The position numbers were made by a program, and so were the translations under genes. Shown one piece after another: positions 8,288-18,078 of a DNA stretch of 44,725 nucleotides. The first letter of the stretch is position 1. Each line of letters starts with the position of its first letter. The DNA comes from Chloroflexota bacterium. GTDB taxonomy: Bacteria; Chloroflexota; Anaerolineae; Aggregatilineales; J027. The notes below the pieces were generated by a model. That model saw nothing but the letters and a program-made list of their open reading frames with translations, had not been told where the DNA came from and did not search any database. The stretch lies in assembly GCA_003697365.1 (NCBI GenBank), contig RFGP01000063.1, positions 1 to 44,725 on the forward strand, read 5' to 3'.

Positions 8288-11239
8288 TCATTCACTTTCA
8301 TCAACCCATTCTTCTTCATCTGCCTTAGCGACATCCTCTTCAGAAGAATTGGCCCCATTAAGGAAAATCGTCATGCGTATTTCATTACCTTCTGGTGAAC
8401 GCGACACCTCGAATTCATCCATCAGATTCTGCATGAAGAACAATCCCCAACCGCGTGTTGAATCTTCACGCCCCGGCGCAGGCAAGGGGTTCGGGATAAT
8501 TTGCCGCCCGCGATCTTGCACACGAATTTCGAGATGCTCATCAGATGCGCTCATCATAACTGTAACCGATGTCGCTTTATCTTCTAGGTTACCATGCTCA
8601 ATGGCATTCATTACAGCTTCGGCAACAGCGGTTTTGACATCTTCTACTTTTTCATCAGGAAAGCCCATCTGCTTTGCAAGTGCTTCAGCAGCACTACGTG
8701 CTACCTTCTCAAAGCCCAAAATACTTGGAATGAAGATTTCTACGTTTTCTCGTGGCATGACGTATTCCTCATCAATTAATGGTTCACTAGCAGAAAGTTG
8801 TTGAGTAAGAACTGTTATTACATTCGTTTTATTCTCAAGCACTAAATTAGTGCTGTCTTCAATAGCTGTGGTTGGGGTCGCGCCATTGGTCGTAGATACT
8901 GCACCTACTGTTACTTCCGAAGTTTGAATCACCATAATGGTTAGGTCATCTTGTGCGTCTTGACCTGCAAGATGACGATTAACGGCATTCAATATGCGAT
9001 CACGCGCACCATAAGCGTCAATATCGGGTGGAAAAGTTTCTAATAACGCCTCTAGGCGCTCAAAACCAAAAAAGTCACCGCGAGGGTCTTGGGCCTCAAT
9101 AATACCGTCGCTGAACAGTACCATCATAGAACCGGGCGGCAGTTTAACAACACGTTGTGAGTAGTTTGTACGTTGTGATGCCCCCAGTGGATACCCACCA
9201 ACATCGACAAAGTCCCAAGGTTGTGTTGGGGTACGCCAATAAGGTTGAACCATACCAGCATTTGCAATCGCAATCTCATATTTTTCAGGGTCAAAAATTG
9301 CAGCGATAAGCGCGCTATTCATTTGTACTTGTAACAGACGTTCCAACAAGCGCTCATTGAGGCGATTGAGCAATGCCCCCGGCTCTCGATACCGAACCAC
9401 TTCATCACGTAATGCTGTCGTCAGCACCGCCATAATCAGTGCTGCAGGCATCCCCTTACCACTAACATCTCCTACGAAAATACCAACTTTTCCGTCAGGA
9501 AGCGGAATAATCTGGAAATAGTCTCCGCTAACTTGACGAGCAGGTTTTGACTCAAAAGCCATTTGTAAATGTGGAAAGTTAAATGCTTCATCAGTCGGTA
9601 GCAAGCTCGATTGAATGGTACGAGCAAGTGCTAATTCACGCTCAAAACGAGTTACATCGCGGTCATGCAAACGTGCATTTTGTAGTGCCACGCTCGCCTG
9701 ATCAGCAAAGGCCTCTGCCATTTCAATATCATCTTCAGAAAAAGCGCGAATTTTGCTGCTGTTAACATTCAAAACACCAACAAATTCATCTCGCATTCGT
9801 AACGGAAGGCCCATCCACGATTTAATATCGCTACCTTCCATTGCACTCCAACGAGGATCAACACTTGTATCATCAATAATCACTGGGCGACCTGAAGTAA
9901 TTACTTCTCTTGCTGCAGCTGTTTCTTCAATTGAAAAGATGCGATTTGCATGTTGTTCGACATCTTCACCCTGATGAGCAGCAACTTCTAGCTCACCGCG
10001 ATTATTTAATAATAGGATTGAAGCGCTGTAATAGGGAATAATCTTCCGCAACTCGCTTAAAACTTCTTCCATTACCTCTTCAAAGTTTAGCGTAGAATTC
10101 AATGCGCGCGAAACTTCAAGCAAAGTACGGGTGGCACGCTGCATGGAAGATTGTTCTTGGCGCTCGCCAATTTCTCGCAAAAGCTGCCTAAAGCCCACGA
10201 ACGCAAACGTTAAGAGGAGTAGTACAGCGCCAACAGCAATCATAAAAATTGTCCGAAGGTCAGCAGCAATAAGCTCGCTGGCTTCACGACTATCTCGGCT
10301 GACAAGAACAATAAATTTTCGCCCTAATAACGTCGCAGGCGAGAACGTCCCATTATATTCAGTATCGCCAAGTTGATATGTTTGTGATGTGGTGTCATTG
10401 ATAGCAATGATCTCACGTCGCTCAAAGACATCAGCGGGCGTTCCCGCTAAAAGCGCTGCCCCAGAACGGAAAATGAGATTTCCAGAATAATCAAATATCC
10501 ATATTTGACCCGTTTCAGTTTGATCAAGGTCAGCAATAACATCTGCCAACACATCTGCCATTGCCGCCTCAATATCAATTTCGTGCGCTAAAAATTCAAC
10601 AGTACTACTTCGGGTAATAAAAGGTGTAATTAAAACATAAGTTGCTGATGAGGGATTATCAGAACGCGAAGCTCTGTAAAATAAGCGCGTATCTGCAATC
10701 ATGCCTGATTCAGTGCCTGCAAGGCTAATCTCATTAAGTGCTTGCATCGCCCCATCAGGCAACGTAAAAGGAATAACATCGCTCTCTACACCATCAGGTC
10801 GCCATAAACGTCGTGCAGCCAAACCTGAAGGTTCATCAGGATCAAGACGAAATTGTACTACGCTGCGGGTAATGCCAAAGCGGCCATTTTCCGTTATATT
10901 GTTCCCAATAGCGATAAGAGCATCATTATCGTCTCTGCGGGCAATAGATTGAATTGCCTCGTTTTGCGAAAGTTGAAACGACTCAATACTCAATTGCGTA
11001 AAATAAGCCTCTACTTGCCGCGCAGCAGAGTTTGCAATTTGGTTTTGCTGTGTTTGAAATTGTTCTTGGACTGTTTCAGAAATAACATTACTAGCCAATA
11101 ATGTTACGCCGGCAATCATTGCCAATACAATAACAAGCCCCACAACAAAACCCACTAAATAGGTAAATGGTATTTGTTTGAACACGAAACCATTGCTCCC
11201 ATAAAACCACTCTCGCGTGAATGCTAAAAAGTATAACAT
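8288..11239 (-). CDS. Multidomain transmembrane sensor: extracytoplasmic domain, GAF, SpoIIE/PP2C phosphatase, HATPase_c anti-sigma kinase
   Basis: N-terminal TM and a second TM near residue 330; GAF-like WSAMEGSDIKSWMGLPLRMRDEFVGVLNV; PP2C FVGDVSGKGMPAALIMAVL...LFSDGIIEAQDPRGDFFGFERLEALL; C-terminal AVAEAVMNAIEHGNLEDKATSVTVMMSAS (HATPase N-box). Confidence 0.9.
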   Translation of the reverse strand: MLYFLAFTREWFYGSNGFVFKQIPFTYLVGFVVGLVIVLAMIAGVTLLASNVISETVQEQFQTQQNQIANSAARQVEAYFTQLSIESFQLSQNEAIQSIARRDDNDALIAIGNNITENGRFGITRSVVQFRLDPDEPSGLAARRLWRPDGVESDVIPFTLPDGAMQALNEISLAGTESGMIADTRLFYRASRSDNPSSATYVLITPFITRSSTVEFLAHEIDIEAAMADVLADVIADLDQTETGQIWIFDYSGNLIFRSGAALLAGTPADVFERREIIAINDTTSQTYQLGDTEYNGTFSPATLLGRKFIVLVSRDSREASELIAADLRTIFMIAVGAVLLLLTFAFVGFRQLLREIGERQEQSSMQRATRTLLEVSRALNSTLNFEEVMEEVLSELRKIIPYYSASILLLNNRGELEVAAHQGEDVEQHANRIFSIEETAAAREVITSGRPVIIDDTSVDPRWSAMEGSDIKSWMGLPLRMRDEFVGVLNVNSSKIRAFSEDDIEMAEAFADQASVALQNARLHDRDVTRFERELALARTIQSSLLPTDEAFNFPHLQMAFESKPARQVSGDYFQIIPLPDGKVGIFVGDVSGKGMPAALIMAVLTTALRDEVVRYREPGALLNRLNERLLERLLQVQMNSALIAAIFDPEKYEIAIANAGMVQPYWRTPTQPWDFVDVGGYPLGASQRTNYSQRVVKLPPGSMMVLFSDGIIEAQDPRGDFFGFERLEALLETFPPDIDAYGARDRILNAVNRHLAGQDAQDDLTIMVIQTSEVTVGAVSTTNGATPTTAIEDSTNLVLENKTNVITVLTQQLSASEPLIDEEYVMPRENVEIFIPSILGFEKVARSAAEALAKQMGFPDEKVEDVKTAVAEAVMNAIEHGNLEDKATSVTVMMSASDEHLEIRVQDRGRQIIPNPLPAPGREDSTRGWGLFFMQNLMDEFEVSRSPEGNEIRMTIFLNGANSSEEDVAKADEEEWVDESE

Positions 11240-11252
11240 AGTTTGTTTCTTG

Positions 11253-11262
11253 TGCTATAATG
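11253..11262 (+). promoter_or_regulatory. Putative extended -10 (TGCTATAATG) upstream of tatA
   Basis: Identical 10-mer to 1143-1152; about 50 bp upstream of the tatA start. Confidence 0.5.
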
Positions 11263-11310
11263 GGACTCAAGGATTTTGTAAAAATTTAAAGTCAAGGAGA
11301 TTTGGTAAAG

Positions 11311-11493
11311 ATGGGTAGCTTAGGCCCAACAGAGCTTATTATCATTCTTGTTATTGTAATCTTACTTTTTGGCGTAGGGCGTGTTTCCCGTCTTGGCGGT
11401 GAGCTTGGTAGCGCTATTCGTGAATTTCGCAAAGGGCTACAAGGTGAAGAAGCAACAACTACCGCCGGAGAAACCAAACAGGAAGATAAATAA
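11311..11493 (+). CDS. tatA: TatA/E-family twin-arginine translocase subunit
   Basis: MGSLGPTELIIILVIVILLFGVGRVSRLGGELGSAIREFRKGLQGEE; SD AAGGAG 10 bp upstream of the ATG at 11311 (the ORF-track start at 11302 is a TTG). Confidence 0.93.
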   Translation: MGSLGPTELIIILVIVILLFGVGRVSRLGGELGSAIREFRKGLQGEEATTTAGETKQEDK

Positions 11494-11578
11494 AATCATT
11501 TCTAATAACATTAATTTAAGCAACCATAGTTTATCAACGCTACTACAACGAAATACTACAAAATCATACTGTGTATCG

Positions 11579-11587
11579 TGTTATAAT
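11579..11587 (+). promoter_or_regulatory. Putative extended -10 (TGTTATAAT) upstream of the mutase gene
   Basis: TGTTATAAT about 47 bp upstream of the ATG. Confidence 0.4.
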
Positions 11588-11633
11588 TTTGGCAAAGTTT
11601 GCATCTGCCAAATATTTATAAGGATACAGAGCT

Positions 11634-13316
11634 ATGGTTGCATATCAATTATTGAACGAGCTCCAACAACAACGTGAACGCTGGGAATCTACTACTCTTA
11701 GAAAAACGCTTGAAGCAATGCCTGAAAGGCGCGAGACCTTCATCACAGAGAGTAGTCGTCCTGTTGAGCGTTTATATACCCCGCTAGATATTGCTGACAC
11801 AGATTATTTAGAACATATTGGATTCCCCGGTGAATATCCTTTCACACGTGGAGTTCATGCTACGGGGCATCGGGGTAAGTTATGGACAATGCGCATGTTT
11901 GCAGGCTTTGGAACAGCCGAAGATACCAATGCGCGTTTCAAATACCTACTATCACAGGGTAACATGGGGCTAAGCGTCGCTTTCGATCTACCAACACTAA
12001 TGGGGTATGACACAGATGCTCCTGAAGCATTAGGAGAATTTGGCAAGTGCGGTGTTGCTATCTCATCCCTTAAAGATATGGAAATTTTAATGGATGGAAT
12101 TCCCTTAGGTGAAGTTTCGACCTCAATGACGATTAACAGTCCCGCAGCAGTCATTCTAGCGTTTTACATTGCCGCCGCCGAAAAACAAGGCGTACCCATG
12201 TCTCAATTACGCGGAACATTACAGAATGACATTTTGAAGGAATTTACAGCACAAAAAGAATATATCTTCCCTCCAGAGCCTTCAATGCGACTTGTGACAG
12301 ACACGATTGAATTTGCCACAAAACACATGCCTAAGTGGAACACGGTCAGCGTCAGTGGGTATCATATACGTGAAGCGGGAAGTACGGCTGCTCAAGAACT
12401 TGCTTTTACTTTACTGGATGGTATGGAATACGTCCGTTGGGCAATTGCGCGCGGTCTAAATGTCGATGATTTTGCGCCACGCATATCATTTTTCTTCAAT
12501 GTTCATAATGACTTTTTTGAGGAAATCGCCAAACTTCGGGCGGCGCGGCGAATCTGGGCACGAGAAATGCGCGAGACGTTTGGCGCAAAGAACCCACGTT
12601 CTTGGTTATGCCGTTTTCATTGCCAAACGGCAGGCGTATCTTTAACTGCTCAGCAGCCTGAAAACAACATTGCGCGTGTAGCTATTCAAGCCCTCGCGGC
12701 GGTGCTTGGTGGTACACAATCTCTCCATACTAATAGCATGGATGAAGCATTAGCGCTACCTTCTGCAAAAGCCGTCACAATCGCCTTGCGCACTCAGCAA
12801 ATCATCGCTCATGAGACAGGAGTCGCCAATACTGTTGATCCGTTAGGTGGCTCTTATTTTGTTGAATATTTAACCAACCAAATGGAACGAGAATTTTACG
12901 ACTACAAACAGCGCGTAGAAGATTTAGGCGGTGTTTTACCAGCTATTGAAGCTGGGTTCTTCCAACAAGAGATCGCCGATTCAGCGTTCCGTCATGCTCA
13001 AGAAGTAGAGCGAAAAGAACGAATCATTGTAGGGGTTAATGAGTATGTAGACGAAGATGAGGTATTGGAAATCCCGTTACTTGACATTGATCCAAAAGGC
13101 TATGATCGCCAAGTTGAACGCTTACAAACCATTCGCCGTGAACGTGATCAAGAACGCGCGCAAAATGCACTATCAGCTTTACGTAAAGCCTGCGAAGGCA
13201 CAGAGAACGTCATGCCCTACTTGTTAGAATGCGCTCATGCATATTGTACATTGCAAGAAGCAGTTGATGTGATGCGTGATGTTTTTGGTATCTATCAAGA
13301 ACAACACATCATCTAA
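11634..13316 (+). CDS. Methylmalonyl-CoA mutase large subunit (catalytic barrel, no B12-binding domain)
   Basis: [92 protein letters not shown]; ends about 560 aa without a DxHxxG cobalamin motif. Confidence 0.95.
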   Translation: MVAYQLLNELQQQRERWESTTLRKTLEAMPERRETFITESSRPVERLYTPLDIADTDYLEHIGFPGEYPFTRGVHATGHRGKLWTMRMFAGFGTAEDTNARFKYLLSQGNMGLSVAFDLPTLMGYDTDAPEALGEFGKCGVAISSLKDMEILMDGIPLGEVSTSMTINSPAAVILAFYIAAAEKQGVPMSQLRGTLQNDILKEFTAQKEYIFPPEPSMRLVTDTIEFATKHMPKWNTVSVSGYHIREAGSTAAQELAFTLLDGMEYVRWAIARGLNVDDFAPRISFFFNVHNDFFEEIAKLRAARRIWAREMRETFGAKNPRSWLCRFHCQTAGVSLTAQQPENNIARVAIQALAAVLGGTQSLHTNSMDEALALPSAKAVTIALRTQQIIAHETGVANTVDPLGGSYFVEYLTNQMEREFYDYKQRVEDLGGVLPAIEAGFFQQEIADSAFRHAQEVERKERIIVGVNEYVDEDEVLEIPLLDIDPKGYDRQVERLQTIRRERDQERAQNALSALRKACEGTENVMPYLLECAHAYCTLQEAVDVMRDVFGIYQEQHII

Positions 13317-13328
13317 AAATTTAGTTTT

Positions 13329-13356
13329 GGGGATGGTTTTTGCCATCCCCCTCTTT
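13329..13356 (+). terminator. Hairpin terminator after the mutase gene
   Basis: GGGGATGG-tttttg-CCATCCCC followed by ctcttt. Confidence 0.6.
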
Positions 13357-13388
13357 AATTGAAATAAAATTTATTGGAGATTTTCAAG

Positions 13389-15155
13389 ATGGTCACTTAT
13401 TTAGATCGCCCATGGTTAAGTAACTACGATGAACATGTTCCGCATTCTTTAGCACCATATCCTGATTGGACAATTCCAGATTTGTTAAAAATGGCGGCGG
13501 CAGAAATTCCAAACACTCCGTCGATCATTATGCCTTCCCATCTCCCACTTATCGGAAACGTTGCCAAGATTACTACCTATCAGCAACTCTACGAACAAGC
13601 GAATGCACTAAGCAACGCTCTTCTAAGCGATGAATTTGGTCTAAAGAAAGGCGATCGCGTCGCTATTTTATTGCCGAACAGTGCAGCGTTTGTTATCTCA
13701 TGGTTTGGTATTTTAGGCGCAGGAATGGTTGCAGTAGGTATTAACCCAACATATCCCCCCGAACGTATTGCAGAGATGCTGCGCGATTCAGGGGCAAAAG
13801 CCATCATTACACTTAGCCTTTTTTACAATAGCTTAAAACAAGTGCGTTCCCAAACCCCGCTAGAGAAGATAATCGTAGCGTACATTAAGGATGATTTTCA
13901 TGGGTTGGCAAAGTTCCTCTTCGGATTAACGCGCGAGAAAAAAGACGGTCATGCTGTGCAAGTGGACACAGGCGATTATGTCCTAAGTGATTTGTTGCGT
14001 CGCTATCCTAAAACCCCACCCGCCATTGAAATTAAAAATACAGACTATGCTATTTTCCAATATACTGGTGGCACAACAGGCCCCAGTAAAGCTGCTGTTT
14101 CTACACATAGCGCCATTGTTGCGAACACTTTACAACAAAACGCATGGCTTAGTGGCACACAAAAGAGCGAGGCGGGTAGAAAGATGCTAGCCGCTATTCC
14201 CTTCTATCATGTCTTCGGCATGATTTCTGTCATTGCTAGTTCTATCACAGCCAGAGCTACAATGGTGATTGTGATCAATGCCCGTGACATTGATAATTTG
14301 TTGAATATTATCAACACTTATAAGCCTCATATTTTTCACGGTGTACCAGCGCTCTATAATGCCATCAATGTTCACCCTAGTGTCCAATCGGGCAAAATTG
14401 ACCTATCCTCAATTGAATATTGTTTAAGTGGTTCAGCGCCTTTACCACGCCCTACTAAAGATCAGTTTGAAGCATTAAGTGGTGGCAAGTTAATTGAAGG
14501 GTATGGCATGAGTGAAGCCCCTACTGCGACACATTGCAACCCTCTAAATGGGGAAAATCGCCCCGGTTCAGTGGGATTGCCTTTGCCTGATGTACTCTGT
14601 CGTATTGTTGATCCAGAAGAACCATTACGCGAGCTGCCAGTTGGTGAAGTGGGCGAAATTGCCATTCATGGCCCACAACTCATGTCACACTATCATGAGC
14701 GCCCAACTGAAACCCAAAATACAATTGTGACCGATGAAGAAGGACGACGTTGGCTGCTTACCGGTGACTTAGGGCGCATGAGTGAGGATGGATACTTCTA
14801 TATCGTTGATCGTAAGAAGGATATGGCGCTCATTGGTGGATTTAATGTATATCCTAACCAAGTTGATCAAGTCCTCAATGAGCACCCAGCAGTAGCGGAA
14901 GTGGCGGTAGGAGTTATACCACACCCCGAAAAAGTTGGGCAAGAAGCCCTAAAGGCATGGGTTGTTGTCAAAGAAGGCATGTCTGTTACCCCAGAAGAAC
15001 TTATGGAATTTGCCTCTCGCAAACTTGCCCGATATGAGATTCCTTCTCGTTATGAATTTATTGATAGCTTGCCTCGCACAGCTGTTGGAAAGATTTTGCG
15101 ACGCGAGCTAATTCGACGAGAACTAGAACAACAAGAGCAACAACATTCGTCCTGA
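13389..15155 (+). CDS. Long-chain fatty acid--CoA ligase / AMP-forming acyl-CoA synthetase
   Basis: YTGGTTGPSKAAVSTHSAIVAN; EGYGMSEAPTATHCNP; LTGDLGRMSEDGYFYIVDRKKDMALIGGFNVYP; LPRTAVGKILRRELI. ATG at 13389 has SD TTGGAGA. Confidence 0.94.
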   Translation: MVTYLDRPWLSNYDEHVPHSLAPYPDWTIPDLLKMAAAEIPNTPSIIMPSHLPLIGNVAKITTYQQLYEQANALSNALLSDEFGLKKGDRVAILLPNSAAFVISWFGILGAGMVAVGINPTYPPERIAEMLRDSGAKAIITLSLFYNSLKQVRSQTPLEKIIVAYIKDDFHGLAKFLFGLTREKKDGHAVQVDTGDYVLSDLLRRYPKTPPAIEIKNTDYAIFQYTGGTTGPSKAAVSTHSAIVANTLQQNAWLSGTQKSEAGRKMLAAIPFYHVFGMISVIASSITARATMVIVINARDIDNLLNIINTYKPHIFHGVPALYNAINVHPSVQSGKIDLSSIEYCLSGSAPLPRPTKDQFEALSGGKLIEGYGMSEAPTATHCNPLNGENRPGSVGLPLPDVLCRIVDPEEPLRELPVGEVGEIAIHGPQLMSHYHERPTETQNTIVTDEEGRRWLLTGDLGRMSEDGYFYIVDRKKDMALIGGFNVYPNQVDQVLNEHPAVAEVAVGVIPHPEKVGQEALKAWVVVKEGMSVTPEELMEFASRKLARYEIPSRYEFIDSLPRTAVGKILRRELIRRELEQQEQQHSS

Positions 15156-15166
15156 AAATTGAAAAA

Positions 15167-15185
15167 GGGGAGGCAAACACTCCCC
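15167..15185. terminator. Bidirectional hairpin between convergent genes
   Basis: GGGGAG-gcaaaca-CTCCCC preceded by AAAAA, between the convergent ends of acyl-CoA ligase and response regulator. Confidence 0.55.
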
Positions 15186-15187
15186 CT

Positions 15188-15865
15188 CTAACTCTCATCC
15201 TCCGATAAATCAACATAACGCTCTATGTGATTTTTTACTGCGAATACTGCTGCCTCAGCACGATTAGTGACATGCAGGGCGCTTAAGATTTTACCAACAT
15301 AATTGCGTACAGTGCCTTCACCTAGATAGAGCTTTTGCGCAATTTCTCGATTCGTTAATCCGCGTGCAATCAAAGCTAAGATATGCAATTCTCGCTCGCT
15401 GAGCTCGGCAAACACTGAAGCCTCTTTAATATGAGCTGCCTCACGCACTTCATTAAGCAACGTTTGAGCAACAGCAGAATCAATAACCGCTTCTCCGCTG
15501 ACCACACGCAAAATATCTTCAACCAACTTTGAACTATCAACGCGCTTCAAAACATAGCCTACTGCACCAGCGCGTACAGCATCCATGACAAGTTCATCTT
15601 CAGCATAGGATGTGAGCATGATCACGCGCATCTGTGGATGCTTTTTCAGAATCTGCTCACATGCCTCAATACCAGACATTCCGCCCGGCATTCGGATGTC
15701 CATTAATACAACATCAGGTTCGTAAGCATCAGCTTGACGAATTGCCTCTTCCCCACTGCTCGCTTCTGCGACCACAATAAAATGGGGTTGATTATCTAAT
15801 ATAGCACGCAAACCAGCACGTACTACGGCATGATCATCTACAATAAGCAGGCGATAGTGCGACAA
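15188..15865 (-). CDS. NarL/FixJ-family response regulator (REC + LuxR HTH)
   Basis: LLIVDDHAVVRAGLRAIL; DVVLMDIRMPGGMSGIE; LSERELHILALIARGLTNREIAQKLYLGEGTVRNYVGKILSAL. Confidence 0.95.
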   Translation of the reverse strand: MSHYRLLIVDDHAVVRAGLRAILDNQPHFIVVAEASSGEEAIRQADAYEPDVVLMDIRMPGGMSGIEACEQILKKHPQMRVIMLTSYAEDELVMDAVRAGAVGYVLKRVDSSKLVEDILRVVSGEAVIDSAVAQTLLNEVREAAHIKEASVFAELSERELHILALIARGLTNREIAQKLYLGEGTVRNYVGKILSALHVTNRAEAAVFAVKNHIERYVDLSEDES

Positions 15866-15982
15866 CGTTATTACCTCTGTCCTTAATTTTTAATGACAAA
15901 CTACTCATTACATAGATTCTATTGTATCGTATGCTAAACTATTGTGTAGCCTCTGAAAATATTATCATACTGAAGGTGTTTA

Positions 15983-17128
15983 ATGAAGTTTTCAGCAGAC
16001 ATCTCTCAAATACAAGCCTTAACCGAAGCAGCAACCAGTGTTTTTCGAGAGTTAGATTTGCCGCGTACATTACAGAACATCGCCGACATTGCACGTGAAA
16101 TGGTGGGCGCTAAATATGCTGCCTTAGGTGTACCTTCACGTGATGGTAGCGGTTTGCGCGCATTCATAGCATCTGGCATGGATAAACAGCTTATTACTAA
16201 GGTTGAACATGAGCCTCATGGGAGAGGTTTATTAGGTGCCCTGCTACAAATAGACCATCCCATACGTTTAGAAAACATACAAGATGACCCCCGTTCTGTA
16301 GGCTTCTGCGATAATCATCCAGTGATGACCAGCTTTCTAGGGGTACCGATTATTGGTCGCAACAAACAGCGGCTGGGCAATCTTTATATTAGCGATCGTA
16401 TTGATGGGCGGCCATTTGACGAATTTGATGAAAATTTACTCGTTTTATTTGCTTCTTTTGCTGCCATAGCCATCGAAAACTCCCAACTTCATCAAAAACT
16501 ACAAGCCGCAGCATTACGTAATGAGCGAGATCGAATTAGTATGGAGCTTCACGATGGCATTATTCAAGAGATCTATGCTGTTGGCATGAAACTCGAAATC
16601 TTGCGCGGCATGATCCAGTTAGACGAAAAAAGCAAAACACACTTTATGCAAATTGTTGATAACCTAAATTCAATTATTGAAAATATTCGCATCTATATTC
16701 GTAATTTGAATAATGCCAATGTGGTGCAAGCAGTTTCCTTCCAACAACAGATAGAAAACTTAGTTGAGCATTTTCGTGCTTTTTCAGGAATTGCGGTCAA
16801 CCTTAACTTACCCGATACTCTCCCCAATTTAACTGATAATCAACGCCATTCTTTATCTCAAGTAATTCGAGAGGCACTTGCCAACATCGCACGTCATGCA
16901 CAAGCTACCCAAGCAAGCGTTATGATGAAGATAGAGGATGAAGAGTTATATTTGTCGATAGAAGACAATGGAATAGGCATGGATCCGTCTAAAATTCATG
17001 ATAACAGTCATTTTGGCTTAGGGAATATGGAACAACGCATTCGACGCTTGCATGGTTTCATGAATATTATGAGTGCGCCCAATCAAGGAACAAAAATTCA
17101 GATCATCATCCCAATTAAAGTAACTTAA
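15983..17128 (+). CDS. GAF-domain sensor histidine kinase (HisKA_3/NarX-type)
   Basis: N-terminal GAF; NERDRISMELHDGIIQEIYAVGMKLE (HisKA_3 phosphoacceptor His); SQVIREALANIARHAQATQASVMMKIEDEELYLSIEDNGIG (HATPase). Confidence 0.93.
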   Translation: MKFSADISQIQALTEAATSVFRELDLPRTLQNIADIAREMVGAKYAALGVPSRDGSGLRAFIASGMDKQLITKVEHEPHGRGLLGALLQIDHPIRLENIQDDPRSVGFCDNHPVMTSFLGVPIIGRNKQRLGNLYISDRIDGRPFDEFDENLLVLFASFAAIAIENSQLHQKLQAAALRNERDRISMELHDGIIQEIYAVGMKLEILRGMIQLDEKSKTHFMQIVDNLNSIIENIRIYIRNLNNANVVQAVSFQQQIENLVEHFRAFSGIAVNLNLPDTLPNLTDNQRHSLSQVIREALANIARHAQATQASVMMKIEDEELYLSIEDNGIGMDPSKIHDNSHFGLGNMEQRIRRLHGFMNIMSAPNQGTKIQIIIPIKVT

Positions 17129-17215
17129 TGGCTTGCCAACGCTCGCTAATCTCATCATAATGGGTGACATGATTCTATAAATTGCATTATACTAACTGGA
17201 TAGCAAGGGTCACCC

Positions 17216-18064
17216 ATGTCTGGAATTAATGTACTTGTAGCTGTACCGTTACGTGAAACTGTGCGCTATCGTGACAAATTATCTACTGAGCCTAATTTTA
17301 ATCTCACAATGGTGACTAACCTCGAACAGGTTCAAAATACGCTTTCAGAGCGTGTCGCAGGGACAAGTGTTCTGGTCATCGATAATCGTCTTGGGGATAT
17401 TCATACACTCATCAAAAATCTTAGGCTAAAGTATCCACACTTGTTAATCATTGAGATTGATGAGGAAGCCGATTTTAGTTTACCCGGCCAAGCAGATGAT
17501 GTTTCCAATACACCGTTTGAAAACGATGAGCTCATCAAAAAAATTAAAACACTAGTGGAAGATAGGCGACTTGAAACACTACGGGCAGATTCGCTGCCTT
17601 CAGTGCGTTCAGTGGCCAAGGCGCTCATGCAAGCAAAAGGCTCACTTGCTAAAACTCGCGCCGCAGTAGATGCCATTGCCGAAATGGGATACGACTACGT
17701 CGCATTTTTTAATGTTACGCCTACCGACCCCCCTAGCATGTCATTAGTGACACAAGTTGGTGATGAGCAAATAACCCGTATGGCACCAACAAAGTTAAGC
17801 TATGACAAAACGATTGTAGGTTGGACGGCTCAGACAGGGCAAGCAAAAATTTTCCAAAAAGAAGACGAGCTCAATCATCCCTTTGTTGCTCGTGGGCGCT
17901 TTAAAGAAGGATTATGTGTTGCCGTAGGTAATAACATTCGTTTCGGCGTTATTATGGCTTGTCATAATGATCCTGAGCGTAGCATCAGCACTGAATCATT
18001 GCTACAAGTTGAACTGATCGGCGCACAACTTGCTAGTGCACTTGCCCGCGAAGCCAATACGTAA
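17216..18064 (+). CDS. Receiver-like (possibly degenerate) plus GAF-domain regulatory protein
   Basis: N-terminus VLVAVPLRETVRYRDKL...VLVIDNRLGDIHTLIKNLRLKYPHLLIIEI resembles a CheY-like fold without a clear DD pocket; C-terminus YDYVAFFNV...GWTAQTGQAKIF...GVIMACHNDPERSISTESLLQVELIGAQLASAL resembles GAF. Confidence 0.65.
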   Translation: MSGINVLVAVPLRETVRYRDKLSTEPNFNLTMVTNLEQVQNTLSERVAGTSVLVIDNRLGDIHTLIKNLRLKYPHLLIIEIDEEADFSLPGQADDVSNTPFENDELIKKIKTLVEDRRLETLRADSLPSVRSVAKALMQAKGSLAKTRAAVDAIAEMGYDYVAFFNVTPTDPPSMSLVTQVGDEQITRMAPTKLSYDKTIVGWTAQTGQAKIFQKEDELNHPFVARGRFKEGLCVAVGNNIRFGVIMACHNDPERSISTESLLQVELIGAQLASALAREANT

Positions 18065-18078
18065 AGGGATGCTTATAG

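Noticed and set aside
8349-8804. 151-aa plus-strand ORF (and other + ORFs across 8.3-11.1 kb)
   Set aside because: Antisense to the SpoIIE/HATPase gene; no independent RBS or motif evidence.
13650-13662. GCGATCGC octamers (also near 24203) as HIP1-like repeats
   Set aside because: Only isolated occurrences noticed, both inside coding sequence; no evidence of genome-wide repeat from this window.
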